A stretch of 64,000 nucleotides of DNA from Pseudophaeobacter arcticus DSM 23566 (GTDB taxonomy: Bacteria; Pseudomonadota; Alphaproteobacteria; Rhodobacterales; Rhodobacteraceae): contig NZ_KI421507.1 of assembly GCF_000473205.1 (NCBI RefSeq), positions 3,581,057 through 3,645,056 of the forward strand, given 5' to 3'. The notes under the pieces are model-generated. The model did not search any database, was not told the DNA's origin, and saw only the letters and a program-made list of their open reading frames with translations. Shown here one piece after another: positions 17,439-29,514 of the stretch (the stretch's first letter is position 1; every line of letters begins with the position of its first letter). The position numbers and the translations under genes were made by a program.

Positions 17439-19043
17439 TTGGAGGCTGATTATATCATCGTGGGTGCCGGTTCTGCGGGCTGTGTCATTGCCAATCGGCT
17501 CAGTGCGGACCCCAGGACAAAGGTCGTCCTGCTTGAGGCCGGCGGGCGTGATATCAACCCCTGGATCCACATCCCTGTTGGCTATTTCAAAACCATTCAC
17601 AACCCAAAGGTGGACTGGTGTTACAAGACCGAACCGGATCCGGGGCTGAATGGGCGCTCGATTGAATGGCCACGCGGCAAGGTGCTGGGAGGCTCTTCCT
17701 CGCTCAATGGGCTGCTCTATGTGCGCGGCCAATCGCAGGACTATGACCGCTGGCGGCAGATGGGGAACGAAGGCTGGGGCTGGGACGATGTATTGCCCCT
17801 GTTCAAACGCTCCGAAAACAACGAGCGCGGCAGCGACGCCTTTCACGGCGATCAGGGCGCTCTTTCCGTGTCGAACATGCGCATTCAGCGCCCGATAACC
17901 GATGCCTGGGTGGCCGCAGCCCAGGCCGCTGGTTACCCCTTCAACCCCGATTACAACGGTGCCGACCAAGAGGGCGTTGGCTTTTTCCAGCTCACCGCGC
18001 GCAATGGGCGGCGTTGCTCGGCTGCGGTGGCCTTTTTGAACCCGGTCAAATCGCGGCCAAACCTGCAGATTATCACCCATGCCCATGTGCAACGTGTTGT
18101 TTTGGAGGGCATGCGCAGCACCGGCGTCGCCTATCGCGATCGCACCGGCGCGACCCATTTCATCAGGGCAAACCGCGAAGTTATCCTCTCAGGCGGGGCG
18201 ATCAACTCACCACAGTTGCTGATGCTGTCGGGCATTGGCGAGGCAGAGCACCTGTCCGAACATGGCATCAAGGTGGTGGCCGACCTGCCAGGCGTCGGCA
18301 AAAACATGCAGGACCATCTGCAGGCGCGGCTGGTCTATAAATGCAACGAACCCACCCTGAACGACGAGGTCAGCACGGTGCTGGGACAGGCCAGGATAGG
18401 GTTGAAGTACCTGATGTTTCGCGCCGGCCCCATGACCATGGCCGCCAGTCTGGCCACTGGTTTTCTCAAAACCCGCCCCGAGCTGGAAACCCCCGACATC
18501 CAGTTCCACGTCCAGCCCCTGTCAGCGGAGAATCCCGGCAAGGGCGCCGACAGGTTTTCGGCCTTTACCATGTCAGTCTGTCAGCTCCGCCCCGAATCCC
18601 GTGGCGAAATTCGGCTGAACTCCAGCGATCCCGGCAGCTATCCCAAGATCATTCCAAACTATCTGTCGACCCGGACAGACTGTCAAACCCTGGTTGCGGG
18701 CGTGAATATCGCCCGCAGGATTGCCCGGCACTCGCCTTTGAAATCCAAGATCTCGCAGGAGTTCCGCCCCCATGCCGACCTTGATATGGCGGACTATGAA
18801 GCAACCCTGCACTGGGCCCGCAACAACACCGCGTCGATCTATCACCCCACAGGCACCTGCAAGATGGGCCAGTCCGGTCAAGCGGTAGTTGATGCGCAGC
18901 TGCGGGTTCACGGCATATCTGGCCTGCGGGTTGCCGATTGCTCGATCATGCCCGAGATCGTCAGCGGCAACACCAATGCCCCGGCCATCATGATTGGTGA
19001 AAAAGCCAGCGACCTTATTCTTGCGGCCCAGCGGGCTTCTTAG
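17439..19043 (+). CDS. GMC-family FAD-dependent oxidoreductase, TTG start
   Basis: The 534-residue flavoprotein opens with the dinucleotide motif [18 protein letters not shown]. It contains both GMC signatures ([19 protein letters not shown] near residue 76, and [17 protein letters not shown] near 250) and the C-terminal HPTGTCKMG and [15 protein letters not shown] with the catalytic His/Asn pair. It resembles choline and alcohol dehydrogenases. The start is TTG at 17439: GGAGGAG lies about eight bases before it and no ATG or GTG in frame precedes the FAD motif. Divergence from the TRAP operon suggests it oxidises the imported substrate. Confidence 0.93.
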   Translation: MEADYIIVGAGSAGCVIANRLSADPRTKVVLLEAGGRDINPWIHIPVGYFKTIHNPKVDWCYKTEPDPGLNGRSIEWPRGKVLGGSSSLNGLLYVRGQSQDYDRWRQMGNEGWGWDDVLPLFKRSENNERGSDAFHGDQGALSVSNMRIQRPITDAWVAAAQAAGYPFNPDYNGADQEGVGFFQLTARNGRRCSAAVAFLNPVKSRPNLQIITHAHVQRVVLEGMRSTGVAYRDRTGATHFIRANREVILSGGAINSPQLLMLSGIGEAEHLSEHGIKVVADLPGVGKNMQDHLQARLVYKCNEPTLNDEVSTVLGQARIGLKYLMFRAGPMTMAASLATGFLKTRPELETPDIQFHVQPLSAENPGKGADRFSAFTMSVCQLRPESRGEIRLNSSDPGSYPKIIPNYLSTRTDCQTLVAGVNIARRIARHSPLKSKISQEFRPHADLDMADYEATLHWARNNTASIYHPTGTCKMGQSGQAVVDAQLRVHGISGLRVADCSIMPEIVSGNTNAPAIMIGEKASDLILAAQRAS

Positions 19044-19052
19044 CAAGCATAG

Positions 19053-19085
19053 CCACAGCACTGCGGGGGCTCCGCAGTGCTGTGG
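19053..19085. terminator. Strong hairpin between GMC oxidoreductase and gyrB
   Basis: Perfect 14-base arms (19053-19066 and 19072-19085) around a five-base loop lie between two convergent stops. On the plus strand GGTTTAG follows. The T-run is weak but the stem is very stable, so it probably serves both genes. Confidence 0.7.
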
Positions 19086-19102
19086 GGTTTAGAGATCAGG
19101 CC

Positions 19103-21535
<2,433 letters not shown>

Positions 21536-21664
21536 TTAACTTTGTGATTTTATACGCAACTTGGCCCCGAATGTCACCCACGACGGGGCTTTTTCTTGGC
21601 CCAGGACAGGGAATAGAACAAAGCCGCCGACGCGCCGTCAGATCGCAGAAAATCGCAGGCAAAA

Positions 21665-22285
21665 TCAGGTAAAGGGCAGCAGCAGTCCCACCCCGATCAG
21701 CAATGCCCCCGAGGTCAGGTTGAGCCGCCGCAGGGCCGCGGGCGAGGCAATCACCTGGCGCAGGGAATGCACCAGCGCCGCCATCACCAGGTTTCCCAAA
21801 AGCGGCACCGTAAAGGACAGGCAGATGATCACCACAACATCGACCCAGCCAAGCGCCCCGAGGTCAAAAAAACCGGGCAACAATCCCATATAGAACAGGA
21901 TCGCTTTGGGATTGCTCATGATCACCGCAACGCCCGCCACAAATCCGGCCCAGGCGCCCGGTCGGGTCAAAGCCCGGTTCTCGGCAATCTTTCGCCCGGC
22001 CGCGCGGATCACCCGAACCCCCATGAGGACAAACATCAGGCAGGCGCCCCAACGCAGCACCAACATCACCTCGCTCAGACTGGAGGCCAGCCAGGACATG
22101 CCGCCAATCGCAACCAGCGGCCAGATCAGATCGCCCACAGCCACGCCCACAGCCAGGGGCCAGGCCGCCTGAAACCCACCAGAGACCGCCCGCGCCATCA
22201 GCGCCAGCCACACCGGCCCCGGCGTCAGAAACAGCACAAACAAAGCCGCCGCATAGAGCAGCAGATCCCAGACAGAGAGGCTCAT
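21665..22285 (-). CDS. LysE-family translocator
   Basis: A 206-residue inner-membrane protein with six hydrophobic segments. It has the LysE/RhtB opening LFLTPGPVWLALMARAVSGG, the middle GVRVIRAA, and a PKAILFYMGLLPGF motif following the third segment. Such proteins export amino acids or homoserine lactone-like compounds. Its ATG overlaps the recF stop by four bases, so it is translationally coupled to recF; this is an uncommon insertion in the conserved replication gene order. The substrate is not evident. Confidence 0.85.
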   Translation of the reverse strand: MSLSVWDLLLYAAALFVLFLTPGPVWLALMARAVSGGFQAAWPLAVGVAVGDLIWPLVAIGGMSWLASSLSEVMLVLRWGACLMFVLMGVRVIRAAGRKIAENRALTRPGAWAGFVAGVAVIMSNPKAILFYMGLLPGFFDLGALGWVDVVVIICLSFTVPLLGNLVMAALVHSLRQVIASPAALRRLNLTSGALLIGVGLLLPFT

Positions 22286-23379
22286 TCGCTGACCACCTGC
22301 GATACCCCATCCAGGTCGCCAATCTCGAAAATCTGGGCGCGGCTTCCCAGTTCCGCAAAAAGCTCCGGCCCGGTGCCCGTCATCCAGGCCTGCGCCCCAA
22401 GAGCGCAGATTTCATCATATAATGCGGCGCGACGATCAGCATCCAGATGCGCCGCAACCTCATCCAGCAGCAAAATGGGTGGCGCCCCCTCGCTGGCGGC
22501 CAGGGCGCGCGCATTGGCCAAAATCAGCGAGACCAACAGTGCCTTTTGCTCTCCGGTGGAACATTCCTTGGCTGCGATGCCTTTGCGCGCATAGGTGCCA
22601 ATAAGATCGCTTCGGTGTGGCCCAACCAGGGTTCTGCCAACCGCCATGTCCCGCATCCGCCCCTCGGCCAGAGCCTGAACCAGATCCGCTTCGCTTGTCG
22701 GCATCTCGCCTTCAGACTGCACCAGCTCCAGCTGCGCCGTGGGAAAGGCGGTCTCAGCCGTGTCCTGCGCCGCCTCCAGCCGTTGCACCGCAGCGCGCCG
22801 CGCGCTGTGAATCCGATGGCCAGCAGCGCCCATCTGGGCCTCCACCACCCGATACCAGGCGGCATCGCGGACCTGATCCTTCAACAGCCTGTTGCGCTCG
22901 CGCATGGCCTTTTCATAAATCAGCGTGGCCTCGGCATGGCTGGGATCAAAACTCAGCGCGATGCGGTCGAGAAACCGGCGACGCCCCTCTGCGGCCTCAA
23001 CCCAAAGCCGATCCATCACCGGCACCAGCCAGACCACCCGGCAGATCTGCCCCAGGGCAATCTGGTTCGAGGCCTTATTGTCGATCCGCACCTGGCGTGC
23101 TGCGCCCTCGTCCGACCAGGTCTCGATCTCATAGGCCTGATCCGGTGCCTGCAAGACCGCTTTCAGCTTCCAGCCAAGCCCCTCGGGACGGCGCACCATA
23201 TCCGCGGCACTGGCCCGCCGCAGACCCCGCCCCGGAGAAAACAGCGACACGGCCTCGAGGATATTGGTCTTGCCAGCACCGTTATTGCCATGAATGGCAA
23301 CGGGGCGCCCATCCAAATGCAATTCCGCCCGCAAATGCGAGCGAAAGTGGGACAATGTCAAAGAGGTCAAAGCCAGCAT
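22282..23379 (-). CDS. recF: DNA replication/repair ATPase RecF
   Basis: RecF loads RecA at gaps. The 365-residue protein starts MLALTSLTLSHFRS and has the Walker A motif GNNGAGKTN at 31-39. The SMC-like signature CSTGEQKALLVSLILAN and the Walker B segment PPILLLDEVAAHLD lie near the C terminus. The start at 23379 is taken because the family N terminus begins there; the frame is open ten codons further. It is about 155 bases after dnaN. Confidence 0.96.
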   Translation of the reverse strand: MLALTSLTLSHFRSHLRAELHLDGRPVAIHGNNGAGKTNILEAVSLFSPGRGLRRASAADMVRRPEGLGWKLKAVLQAPDQAYEIETWSDEGAARQVRIDNKASNQIALGQICRVVWLVPVMDRLWVEAAEGRRRFLDRIALSFDPSHAEATLIYEKAMRERNRLLKDQVRDAAWYRVVEAQMGAAGHRIHSARRAAVQRLEAAQDTAETAFPTAQLELVQSEGEMPTSEADLVQALAEGRMRDMAVGRTLVGPHRSDLIGTYARKGIAAKECSTGEQKALLVSLILANARALAASEGAPPILLLDEVAAHLDADRRAALYDEICALGAQAWMTGTGPELFAELGSRAQIFEIGDLDGVSQVVSE

Positions 23380-23394
23380 GGGGACACTTCCGGT

Positions 23395-23470
23395 TTTATC
23401 TTTCCCCAAATATTCCCGTCCCGCTGCCCGGCAGGCGGCCTTGCCGCCGAGAGGGGGGCCGGGCCGAAAG
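23395..23470. repeat. GC-rich palindromic stretch between dnaN and recF
   Basis: A TCTTTCCCCAAATA stretch is followed by GC-rich inverted sequence (CGGCAGGCGGCCTTGCCGCC and GGCCGGGCCGAAAGGCC). A related TCTTACCCCAAATA start is seen at 31838. The two look like diverged copies of an intergenic palindromic family, but only the first 14 bases clearly match. Confidence 0.35.
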
Positions 23471-23535
23471 GCCGATATATGCCAGTCCGGAGCAATCTGG
23501 GCCTGGCATATCCCAGGTCACCAGATCCTAAGGCG

Positions 23536-24657
23536 TCAAACCCGCATCGGCATCACGACATAGACAGCGCTTTCATCATTGCCTTCGCGCATCAAGGTCG
23601 GATCCCCAGAGGAGTTGAACATAAAGACGGCGTTCTCGCGATCAACCTGATTGGCGATCTCCAGCAGATATTTGGCATTAAAGCCAATCTCCAGCCGCTC
23701 ATCCGCATAGGCCACCGCCAGTTCTTCCTCGGCGGCGCCGCTGTCCGGTGCATTGACCGACAGGATCAGGCGATCCTCTTCCAGCTGCAGCTTCACCGCG
23801 CGCGATCGCTCGGAAGAAACCGTAGCAACCCGGTCCACCGCGCGGGCAAACTCATCGGCGTCCACCTCAAGCCGACGGGTATTGCCGACCGGAATGACCC
23901 GGGTGTAATCTGGAAAAGTGCCATCAATGACCTTGGAGGTCAGGGTGATATTGGGTGTGGCAAAACGGACTTTGGTTTCTGAAACAGAGACCGCAATATC
24001 CATCTCGTCATCATCCAGAAGCTTGCGCATCTCACCGACGGTTTTGCGCGGCACAATCACCCCCGGCATGTCCTCGGCCCCCATTGGCAGCGGTGCGTCG
24101 ATGCGGGCCAGACGGTGACCATCGGTGGCCACACAGCGCAGCACCTTCCCACCCTCAGTAGCATCCGAGACATGCATATAGACACCATTGAGATAATAAC
24201 GGGTCTCTTCGGTTGAGATGGCAAATTTGGATTTATCAAAGAGTCGGCGCAGCATGGCCGCATTGGCGGTGAAGTTCGAGTGATACTCGGAACTCGCCAT
24301 AACCGGGAAATCTTCGCGTGGCAGGGTGGCCAGCGAGAAGTTCGAGCGCCCGGCCTCTACCGTCAGACGACCGGTTGCCGCATCCGCCGTGAGCGTCACC
24401 AAGGCACCATCCGGCAGCTTGCGCACAATTTCATGCAGGGTTGTGGCAGCGACGGTGGTGGCGCCTGCGCGCTCGACCTGCGCCGGGGCCTTATCGACAA
24501 CTTCGATATCAAGATCGGTGGCGCGGAACTGGGCCACGTCGCCTTCGGCCTCGATCAGAACATTGGCCAGGATCGGAATGGTATTGCGACGCTCCACCAC
24601 TGACTGGGCCTGCGCAACCGCCTTCAGCAGTGTGCCGCGTTCGATGCTGATCTTCAT
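23536..24657 (-). CDS. dnaN: DNA polymerase III beta sliding clamp
   Basis: The 373-residue clamp protein begins MKISIERGTLLKAVAQAQS and shows the three-domain pattern: TIPILANVLIEAEGD, RLFDKSKFAISTEETRYYLNGVY, and the C-terminal EVDADEFARAVDRVATV and YLLEIANQ. The end VYVVMPMRV is typical of alphaproteobacterial clamps. The start at 24657 follows a short AGGAAAG site; an upstream in-frame start would add 37 unrelated residues. Confidence 0.97.
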   Translation of the reverse strand: MKISIERGTLLKAVAQAQSVVERRNTIPILANVLIEAEGDVAQFRATDLDIEVVDKAPAQVERAGATTVAATTLHEIVRKLPDGALVTLTADAATGRLTVEAGRSNFSLATLPREDFPVMASSEYHSNFTANAAMLRRLFDKSKFAISTEETRYYLNGVYMHVSDATEGGKVLRCVATDGHRLARIDAPLPMGAEDMPGVIVPRKTVGEMRKLLDDDEMDIAVSVSETKVRFATPNITLTSKVIDGTFPDYTRVIPVGNTRRLEVDADEFARAVDRVATVSSERSRAVKLQLEEDRLILSVNAPDSGAAEEELAVAYADERLEIGFNAKYLLEIANQVDRENAVFMFNSSGDPTLMREGNDESAVYVVMPMRV

Positions 24658-25027
24658 GTCGCTTTCCTCTTCGTCGCGCCCGTCTAGCCAAAGCTGTTTC
24701 GCCGTACCTGCGGGCTTCCGCCCAGGCCCTGAACCAGGCCCTGAAATAGCAAGGGTCGGGACAAGCAAAGTAGCGGTTTGCCCCTCATGTACAAGGCTTT
24801 TATTGAGTTTTCTAAGGGAATCCCGGCAGCGTCAAGAGGTGAGATCCCACAACGGCCTGAAACCCACAGAATCGTTGCGATTGAACCCGATTGCGCGGCG
24901 AGACACGGCGCCAAATGCAGGGCAAGACACCGGACAAGACACTGGGCAACAGGCCTGACAGCAAGCCCAACAAAAACGGCCCCGGAAATCCGGGGCCGTC
25001 TGCGGATCATGCGATCAGGTCGACAGA
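24658..25027. other. Intergenic region between dnaA and dnaN
   Basis: The 370 bases carry no convincing gene. They hold the dnaA terminator (24972-24999), two 12-bp tandem duplications (24722-24745, CCAGGCCCTGAA twice without mismatch, and 24923-24946, CAAGACACCGGA then CAAGACACTGGG), and presumably the dnaN promoter. Confidence 0.6.
24972..24999 (-). terminator. Rho-independent terminator of dnaA
   Basis: On the minus strand ACGGCCCCGG, a four-base loop and CCGGGGCCGT are followed by TTTTT. It lies about 28 bases after the dnaA stop. Confidence 0.9.
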
Positions 25028-26485
25028 TCAGGATTCAAGCGCGCGGCGCAGCATTTCCACATCTTCGGCGATCTGACCGTCGGTCGACTTCAACTCCTCG
25101 ATGCGGCGCACCCCATGCATGACGGTTGTATGGTCCCGCCCCCCAAAGCGACGGCCAATTTCTGGCAGGCTGCGGCTGGTGAGCTTTTTGCACAGATACA
25201 TCGCCACCTGCCGTGGCCGCGCGTAAGAGCGCAGGCGTTTGGGGCCGATGATGTCCGACATCCGGATGTTGTAATACTCAGAGACCTTGCGCTGGATTTC
25301 CTCAACGGTGATCTTGCGCTCAGAGGCGCGCAAAACATCCGCCAGGCAATCCTGCGTCAGATCCATGTCGATCTCGCGCCCCACCAGCGAGGCAAAGGCA
25401 AACAGCCGGGTCAGCGCGCCTTCGAGAACGCGTACGTTGGTAGAGATCCGATGCGCCAGGAACTCCAGCACCCCATCGGCAATTTCCAGATCCGGGTAGG
25501 TCTTTTGTTGCAACTGCACCTTGGTCTGCAGAATGCCCAGACGCAATTCGTAATCTGTTGGATGCAGATCCACCACCAGGCCACATTGCAAACGCGATTT
25601 AACCCGGTCTTCCAGATCCTTGATCTCACCCGGAGCGCGATCAGCAGAGATAATGATCTGCTTGTTCTGATCCACCAGGGCGTTGAAGGTATGGAAGAAT
25701 TCTTCCTGGGTTGAATCCTTGCCAGCGATGAATTGCACATCATCGACCATCAGCACATCAACCGAACGGAACAGGTGCTTAAAGTCCATCATCTTGCGTT
25801 CGCGCAGAGCCTGCACAAAACGGTACATGAACTGTTCAGCCGACAGATACAGCACGTTGAGATCAGGGTTTTGGGCGCGGATTTCCCAGGCGATTGCATG
25901 CATCAGGTGGGTTTTACCCAGACCCACACCGCCATATAGGACCAGCGGATTGAAGGTCACAGGGCCGCCTTCGGCAACCCGGCGCGCCGCAGCATGGGCC
26001 AACTCGTTTGGCTTACCAACGACAAAGTTGTCAAAGGTAAACCGCGGATCAAGCGGTGCTGCCTGCAGCGTATCCATCGGCGCAGCGGCAGCTGCTTTGG
26101 CAGACAAAGGTGCGCCGGTATTTGCCGGGCGCGTCGTCTCCCGCCCCCATTGGGCCTCGCCATTGTCCCGCCCAGAGCTTTCCTGCATCTCAGCAAAGGG
26201 CTCTGCGGGCTGTTCGACCTGGCGCACCGGTCGCGCAGGTGAATTGGCAGCAACCCGAAAGGCCAGGCGTTGAACCGATTCGCCAGAGATGCTGAACTCA
26301 TGCAGAATGAGATCGGCAAAGTTCTGGCTAACATAGTTGCCCATAAAATTGGTTGGCACGTGAAACACCGCCACACCATCGTCAACTGAATTGAACTCCA
26401 ACGGTTCGATCCAGGTCGTAAAGTTATTTTGGCCAACAGTCTTCAAAAGCCGAGTTCTGAGCTGTCCCCATTTTTCTTCCGTCAT
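25028..26485 (-). CDS. dnaA: Chromosomal replication initiator DnaA
   Basis: The 485-residue initiator has domain I from MTEEKWGQLR, a variable Ala/Pro-rich linker at about 85-145, then the AAA+ domain with Walker A GGVGLGKTH (185-193), Walker B LMVDDVQF (245-252) and the arginine-finger helix. Domain IV carries the DNA-binding signature GRDHTTVMHGVRRIEEL. The ATG at 26485 matches the family start; earlier in-frame ATG codons exist at 26503 and 26515. No clear cluster of DnaA boxes is visible directly upstream. Confidence 0.98.
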   Translation of the reverse strand: MTEEKWGQLRTRLLKTVGQNNFTTWIEPLEFNSVDDGVAVFHVPTNFMGNYVSQNFADLILHEFSISGESVQRLAFRVAANSPARPVRQVEQPAEPFAEMQESSGRDNGEAQWGRETTRPANTGAPLSAKAAAAAPMDTLQAAPLDPRFTFDNFVVGKPNELAHAAARRVAEGGPVTFNPLVLYGGVGLGKTHLMHAIAWEIRAQNPDLNVLYLSAEQFMYRFVQALRERKMMDFKHLFRSVDVLMVDDVQFIAGKDSTQEEFFHTFNALVDQNKQIIISADRAPGEIKDLEDRVKSRLQCGLVVDLHPTDYELRLGILQTKVQLQQKTYPDLEIADGVLEFLAHRISTNVRVLEGALTRLFAFASLVGREIDMDLTQDCLADVLRASERKITVEEIQRKVSEYYNIRMSDIIGPKRLRSYARPRQVAMYLCKKLTSRSLPEIGRRFGGRDHTTVMHGVRRIEELKSTDGQIAEDVEMLRRALES

Positions 26486-27051
26486 GTGCTGCGCCTCATG
26501 CATCCCCAAAAACAAGCAGCGGCCTGTTTATCTTTCGCCTATCATTCTTTCGCGCCCATTTCAGAGCTGCGCTTCACCCATAACTTCTGCGCATGCGGAC
26601 AGGAGTATCCTGACCACATTCCCCTATGGGGCAACGGATTGTCCAACAAAAAGCCACGAATATGCGGTGGCCTTATCCTGAAACTAAAAACCGTTTCTGC
26701 ACACAAATGAGACAAGGCTGCTGATTGAAAACCCAATACAGCAGGGCGCAGAATCATTGAGAAGCCAAAGTGGCCTCCCGTGAACTCTTACGCCGTAAAG
26801 CAACCTTGATGCCCGTCAAGATTACCGTGAGCAGCCTGTCCCCCCAGCGAGTGAATCGCTGTATATGTGGTAGCAATTTGCGGGGGGCAGCGGCAATGAA
26901 ACTCTGTTGTTGACTCATGCTTTGGCCGTAAAGAATCTCTCGCAACTGCAGAAGGTATCCGTCAGATAAGGAGAAAATCAAAAGGCGCCGCAAAAATGCG
27001 ACGCCTTCATTTTTTTCAAATTCTTACTTGCAGGAAATTCCCGGCAGGGAA
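26486..27051. other. Intergenic region between dnaA and rpsT
   Basis: A 566-base gap holding the dnaA promoter and the rpsT terminator. By eye I find no canonical TTATCCACA box on either strand; the nearest is TTATCCTGA at 26672. A 54- to 79-codon frame on the minus strand (26754-26993) has no ribosome site and no recognisable family and is not annotated. The gap is slightly richer in AT than its neighbours. Confidence 0.5.
26973..27007 (-). terminator. Terminator of rpsT
   Basis: AAGGCG.CGC and GCG.CGCCTT (26982-27007) pair around an A-rich loop. Reading leftwards the stem is followed by TTTTGATTTTC; rightwards a seven-T run also follows, so it could work in both directions. Confidence 0.8.
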
Positions 27052-27315
27052 TCAACCCAGAGCTTTGACTCGTGCAGTCAGGCGGGACACTTTCCGCGAA
27101 GCCGTGTTCTTGTGGTAGACGCCTTTGGTCACGCCACGCATCAGCTCAGGAGCGGCCAGACGCAGAGCTGCGGCTGCATCTTCTTTGTTGCCAGATTCGA
27201 TGGCTTCTTCAACTTTACGCAGGAAGGTGCGGATGCGCGAACGGCGAGCTTTGTTTACTGCAAAACGCTTTTCGTTCTGACGGGCGCGTTTTTTTGCTTG
27301 GGGGCTATTTGCCAT
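27052..27315 (-). CDS. rpsT: 30S ribosomal protein S20
   Basis: The 87-residue basic protein begins [17 protein letters not shown], the S20 signature, continues with [13 protein letters not shown], and ends with [19 protein letters not shown]20 binds 16S rRNA early in small-subunit assembly. It is monocistronic, with its own terminator and about 270 bases of upstream non-coding DNA that must contain its promoter. Confidence 0.98.
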   Translation of the reverse strand: MANSPQAKKRARQNEKRFAVNKARRSRIRTFLRKVEEAIESGNKEDAAAALRLAAPELMRGVTKGVYHKNTASRKVSRLTARVKALG

Positions 27316-27586
27316 GTCTCTGTGACCTTATCTTCGGGTTCGTGTTTATATGTCGGCGCAGGCCAGCCAAACCCGGATCGGATCTCGGAGTGATTCTAGC
27401 CAAGCGGGCTGCACGCGCATGTATGGCTGCGGTCTTTAATGGGATGGGCTGCAATATGCAAGCAGATTGCCACCTGGCCCAGGTGAGGCTCTTACGGCGA
27501 CAGCCAAATCACCGTGAAACTGCCGGGGCCATTCCAAAAGAACCGCCCCGATCTTGGGGCAGACCCTGGACACAGGCCCCAACAGA

Positions 27587-28363
27587 TTACTTATCGCGGA
27601 ACTGGGCTTCGCGTTTTTCCAGGAAGGCGGCCATGCCCTCTTTCTGGTCTTCGGTTGCAAACATCGAGTGGAACACCCGGCGTTCAAACAACATGCCTTC
27701 GCTCAGCGGCAGCTCGTAGCTGCGATTGACCGTTTCCTTGACCGCCATCGCGGTGAGCAGGGATTTCTCGGCAATCTTTTGCGCCGCGCCCATGGCTTCT
27801 TCGATCAGTTTCTTGGCAGGCACCACCCGCGACACCAGACCGGCGCGCTCGGCTTCTTCTGCACCCATGAAGCGACCGGTGAGGTTCATGTCCATGGATT
27901 TGGATTTGCCGACAAACCGCGTCAGACGCTGGGTGCCGCCAATGCCGGCCACAACGCCAAGGTTGATCTCTGGCTGGCCGAACTTGGCCGTTTCCGCCGC
28001 AATGACAAAATCGCACAGCATCGCCAGCTCGCAGCCACCGCCCAGCGCATAGCCCGCAACGGCCGCGATGATTGGCTTGCGAATCGCCACGATGCGGTCA
28101 TTCACCTGCGCAAACAGGTTGCTGGTATAGACATCGGTAAAGCTCATCTCCGACATCTCTTTGATGTCAGCACCAGCGGCAAATGCCTTTTCCGATCCGG
28201 TCAGCACGATGCAACGCACCTTGTCGCTGGCGTCGGCTTCTTCCAAAGCAGTGCAAAGCTCGCTCACGAGCGCTGCATTGAGTGCGTTCAACGCCTCGGG
28301 GCGATGCAGTCTGATTAGACAAACGTGGTCCTGCACATCGACGTTGATCGTCTCATAGGCCAT
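27587..28363 (-). CDS. Enoyl-CoA hydratase
   Basis: A 258-residue crotonase-fold enzyme that hydrates 2-enoyl-CoA in beta-oxidation. RLHRPEALNALN forms the start of the fold, AFAAGADIKEM the CoA-site and oxyanion region. GGGCELAMLCDFVIA and FGQPEINLGVVAGIGGTQRL hold the two catalytic glutamates. It lies between mutM and rpsT in the same direction, a common arrangement in this group. It is single-domain and not fused to a dehydrogenase. Confidence 0.94.
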   Translation of the reverse strand: MAYETINVDVQDHVCLIRLHRPEALNALNAALVSELCTALEEADASDKVRCIVLTGSEKAFAAGADIKEMSEMSFTDVYTSNLFAQVNDRIVAIRKPIIAAVAGYALGGGCELAMLCDFVIAAETAKFGQPEINLGVVAGIGGTQRLTRFVGKSKSMDMNLTGRFMGAEEAERAGLVSRVVPAKKLIEEAMGAAQKIAEKSLLTAMAVKETVNRSYELPLSEGMLFERRVFHSMFATEDQKEGMAAFLEKREAQFRDK

Positions 28364-28426
28364 GATTATTGCTTTCGTTGTTCCGTTCAGAACCGAGTCA
28401 TTACCACGACAAACATCGCATTCAAG

Positions 28427-29278
28427 CTATCTTTGACACTTGCCACAGTAGAAAGAGGATCGCCCCGACTGGGTGATTCTGGCAATAGTGCCGCTACAGC
28501 CCTCCCGTTTGCAGGGCTCTCCTTCGCGGCCATAGACGTCAAAGCTGTGCTGAAAATATCCAAGCTCGCCATTGGCTTGGCGGAAATCTTTCAGCGAAGA
28601 TCCCCCGGCTTTGATGGCCTCCTCCAGCACCTGCCGAATGATGGGGACCAGGCCTGCAACACGGGCTGCGGCGAGTTGCCCCGCCTTGCGTTTGGGCGAA
28701 ATTTCAGCACGAAAAAGCGCCTCGCAGACGTAGATGTTACCCAGGCCCGCGATGATTCCCTGATCCAGCAGCGCCGATTTCACCGGGGAGTTCTTGCCTT
28801 TGAAGGCGGCAATCAGGTGGTCCTCATGAAAGTCATTGCCTAAGGGTTCCGGCCCCAACACCCGCAGCAGCTTGTGCTCGGCCAGCCCGGCTGTGTCGAT
28901 CAGATCCATGGCGCCAAAGCGGCGCGGATCATTAAATGTCACCCGCGCGCCATTCTCCATGTCAAAAACCACATGGTCATGTTTGGCCGCCTGCGGGTGC
29001 TCATGCACAAACTGCCCCAAGGGATCACCCGAAACCGTCATCCGCCCCGACATGCCCAGATGCACCAGCAGCGTCTCACCCCGGTCCAGCTCCGCCAGGA
29101 TGTATTTTGACCGCCGCCGCAGCGCCACAACCCGCGCGCCGGTCAGCCGCTCTGCCATGTGATCTGGAAAGGGCCAGCGCAGATCCGGCCGGTTCACATG
29201 GGCCTGTGCAATCACCGCCCCCTCCATCGAGGGCTGCAATCCCCGCATCACGGTTTCAACTTCGGGCAGTTCAGGCAT
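28427..29278 (-). CDS. mutM: Formamidopyrimidine-DNA glycosylase
   Basis: MutM removes 8-oxoguanine and has AP-lyase activity. The start at 29278 gives [10 protein letters not shown], placing the catalytic Pro2 and Glu3 correctly; an ATG two codons earlier would block Pro2. [12 protein letters not shown] carries the catalytic-loop lysine region, and the C terminus has a zinc finger with CKREGC and FYCGKCQR. The 283-residue length is standard. It is divergent from ubiE. Confidence 0.96.
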   Translation of the reverse strand: MPELPEVETVMRGLQPSMEGAVIAQAHVNRPDLRWPFPDHMAERLTGARVVALRRRSKYILAELDRGETLLVHLGMSGRMTVSGDPLGQFVHEHPQAAKHDHVVFDMENGARVTFNDPRRFGAMDLIDTAGLAEHKLLRVLGPEPLGNDFHEDHLIAAFKGKNSPVKSALLDQGIIAGLGNIYVCEALFRAEISPKRKAGQLAAARVAGLVPIIRQVLEEAIKAGGSSLKDFRQANGELGYFQHSFDVYGREGEPCKREGCSGTIARITQSGRSSFYCGKCQR

Positions 29279-29456
29279 TCTCATTCCTAATCAAGCAAGC
29301 ATCCCAAGCATGGTCATGGGAGTAATACTGCGCAGCGACAAGAAGAATCAATTGCGTGCCTGTCATATGGGATTTCCGAACAACCGAGCGCTTGCCAAAA
29401 CCTGCCTCGCCAAAAGGTACCTCGCATCCCTGCCCCGCTGCTGCACATTCGCCCAA

Positions 29457-29484
29457 TTGTCTTCCCGGCCTTGGTCTCTATAAG
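29457..29484 (+). promoter_or_regulatory. Candidate sigma-70-like promoter of ubiE-ubiB
   Basis: TTGTCT and TATAAG are separated by 16 bases and lie about 31 bases before the ubiE ATG. The match to the vegetative consensus is good for an alphaproteobacterium. Confidence 0.45.
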
Positions 29485-29514
29485 AGGGGGCGGTATCGGC
29501 AGAGGCAAGTCCCC

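Noticed and set aside
26672..26680. TTATCCTGA as a possible DnaA box
   Set aside because: Two mismatches to the consensus and no second box nearby, so an origin cannot be claimed.
26754..26993. 79-codon minus-strand frame between dnaA and rpsT
   Set aside because: Starts with TTG, has no ribosome site, and the hydrophobic and basic content is not family-like. It also overlaps the rpsT terminator.
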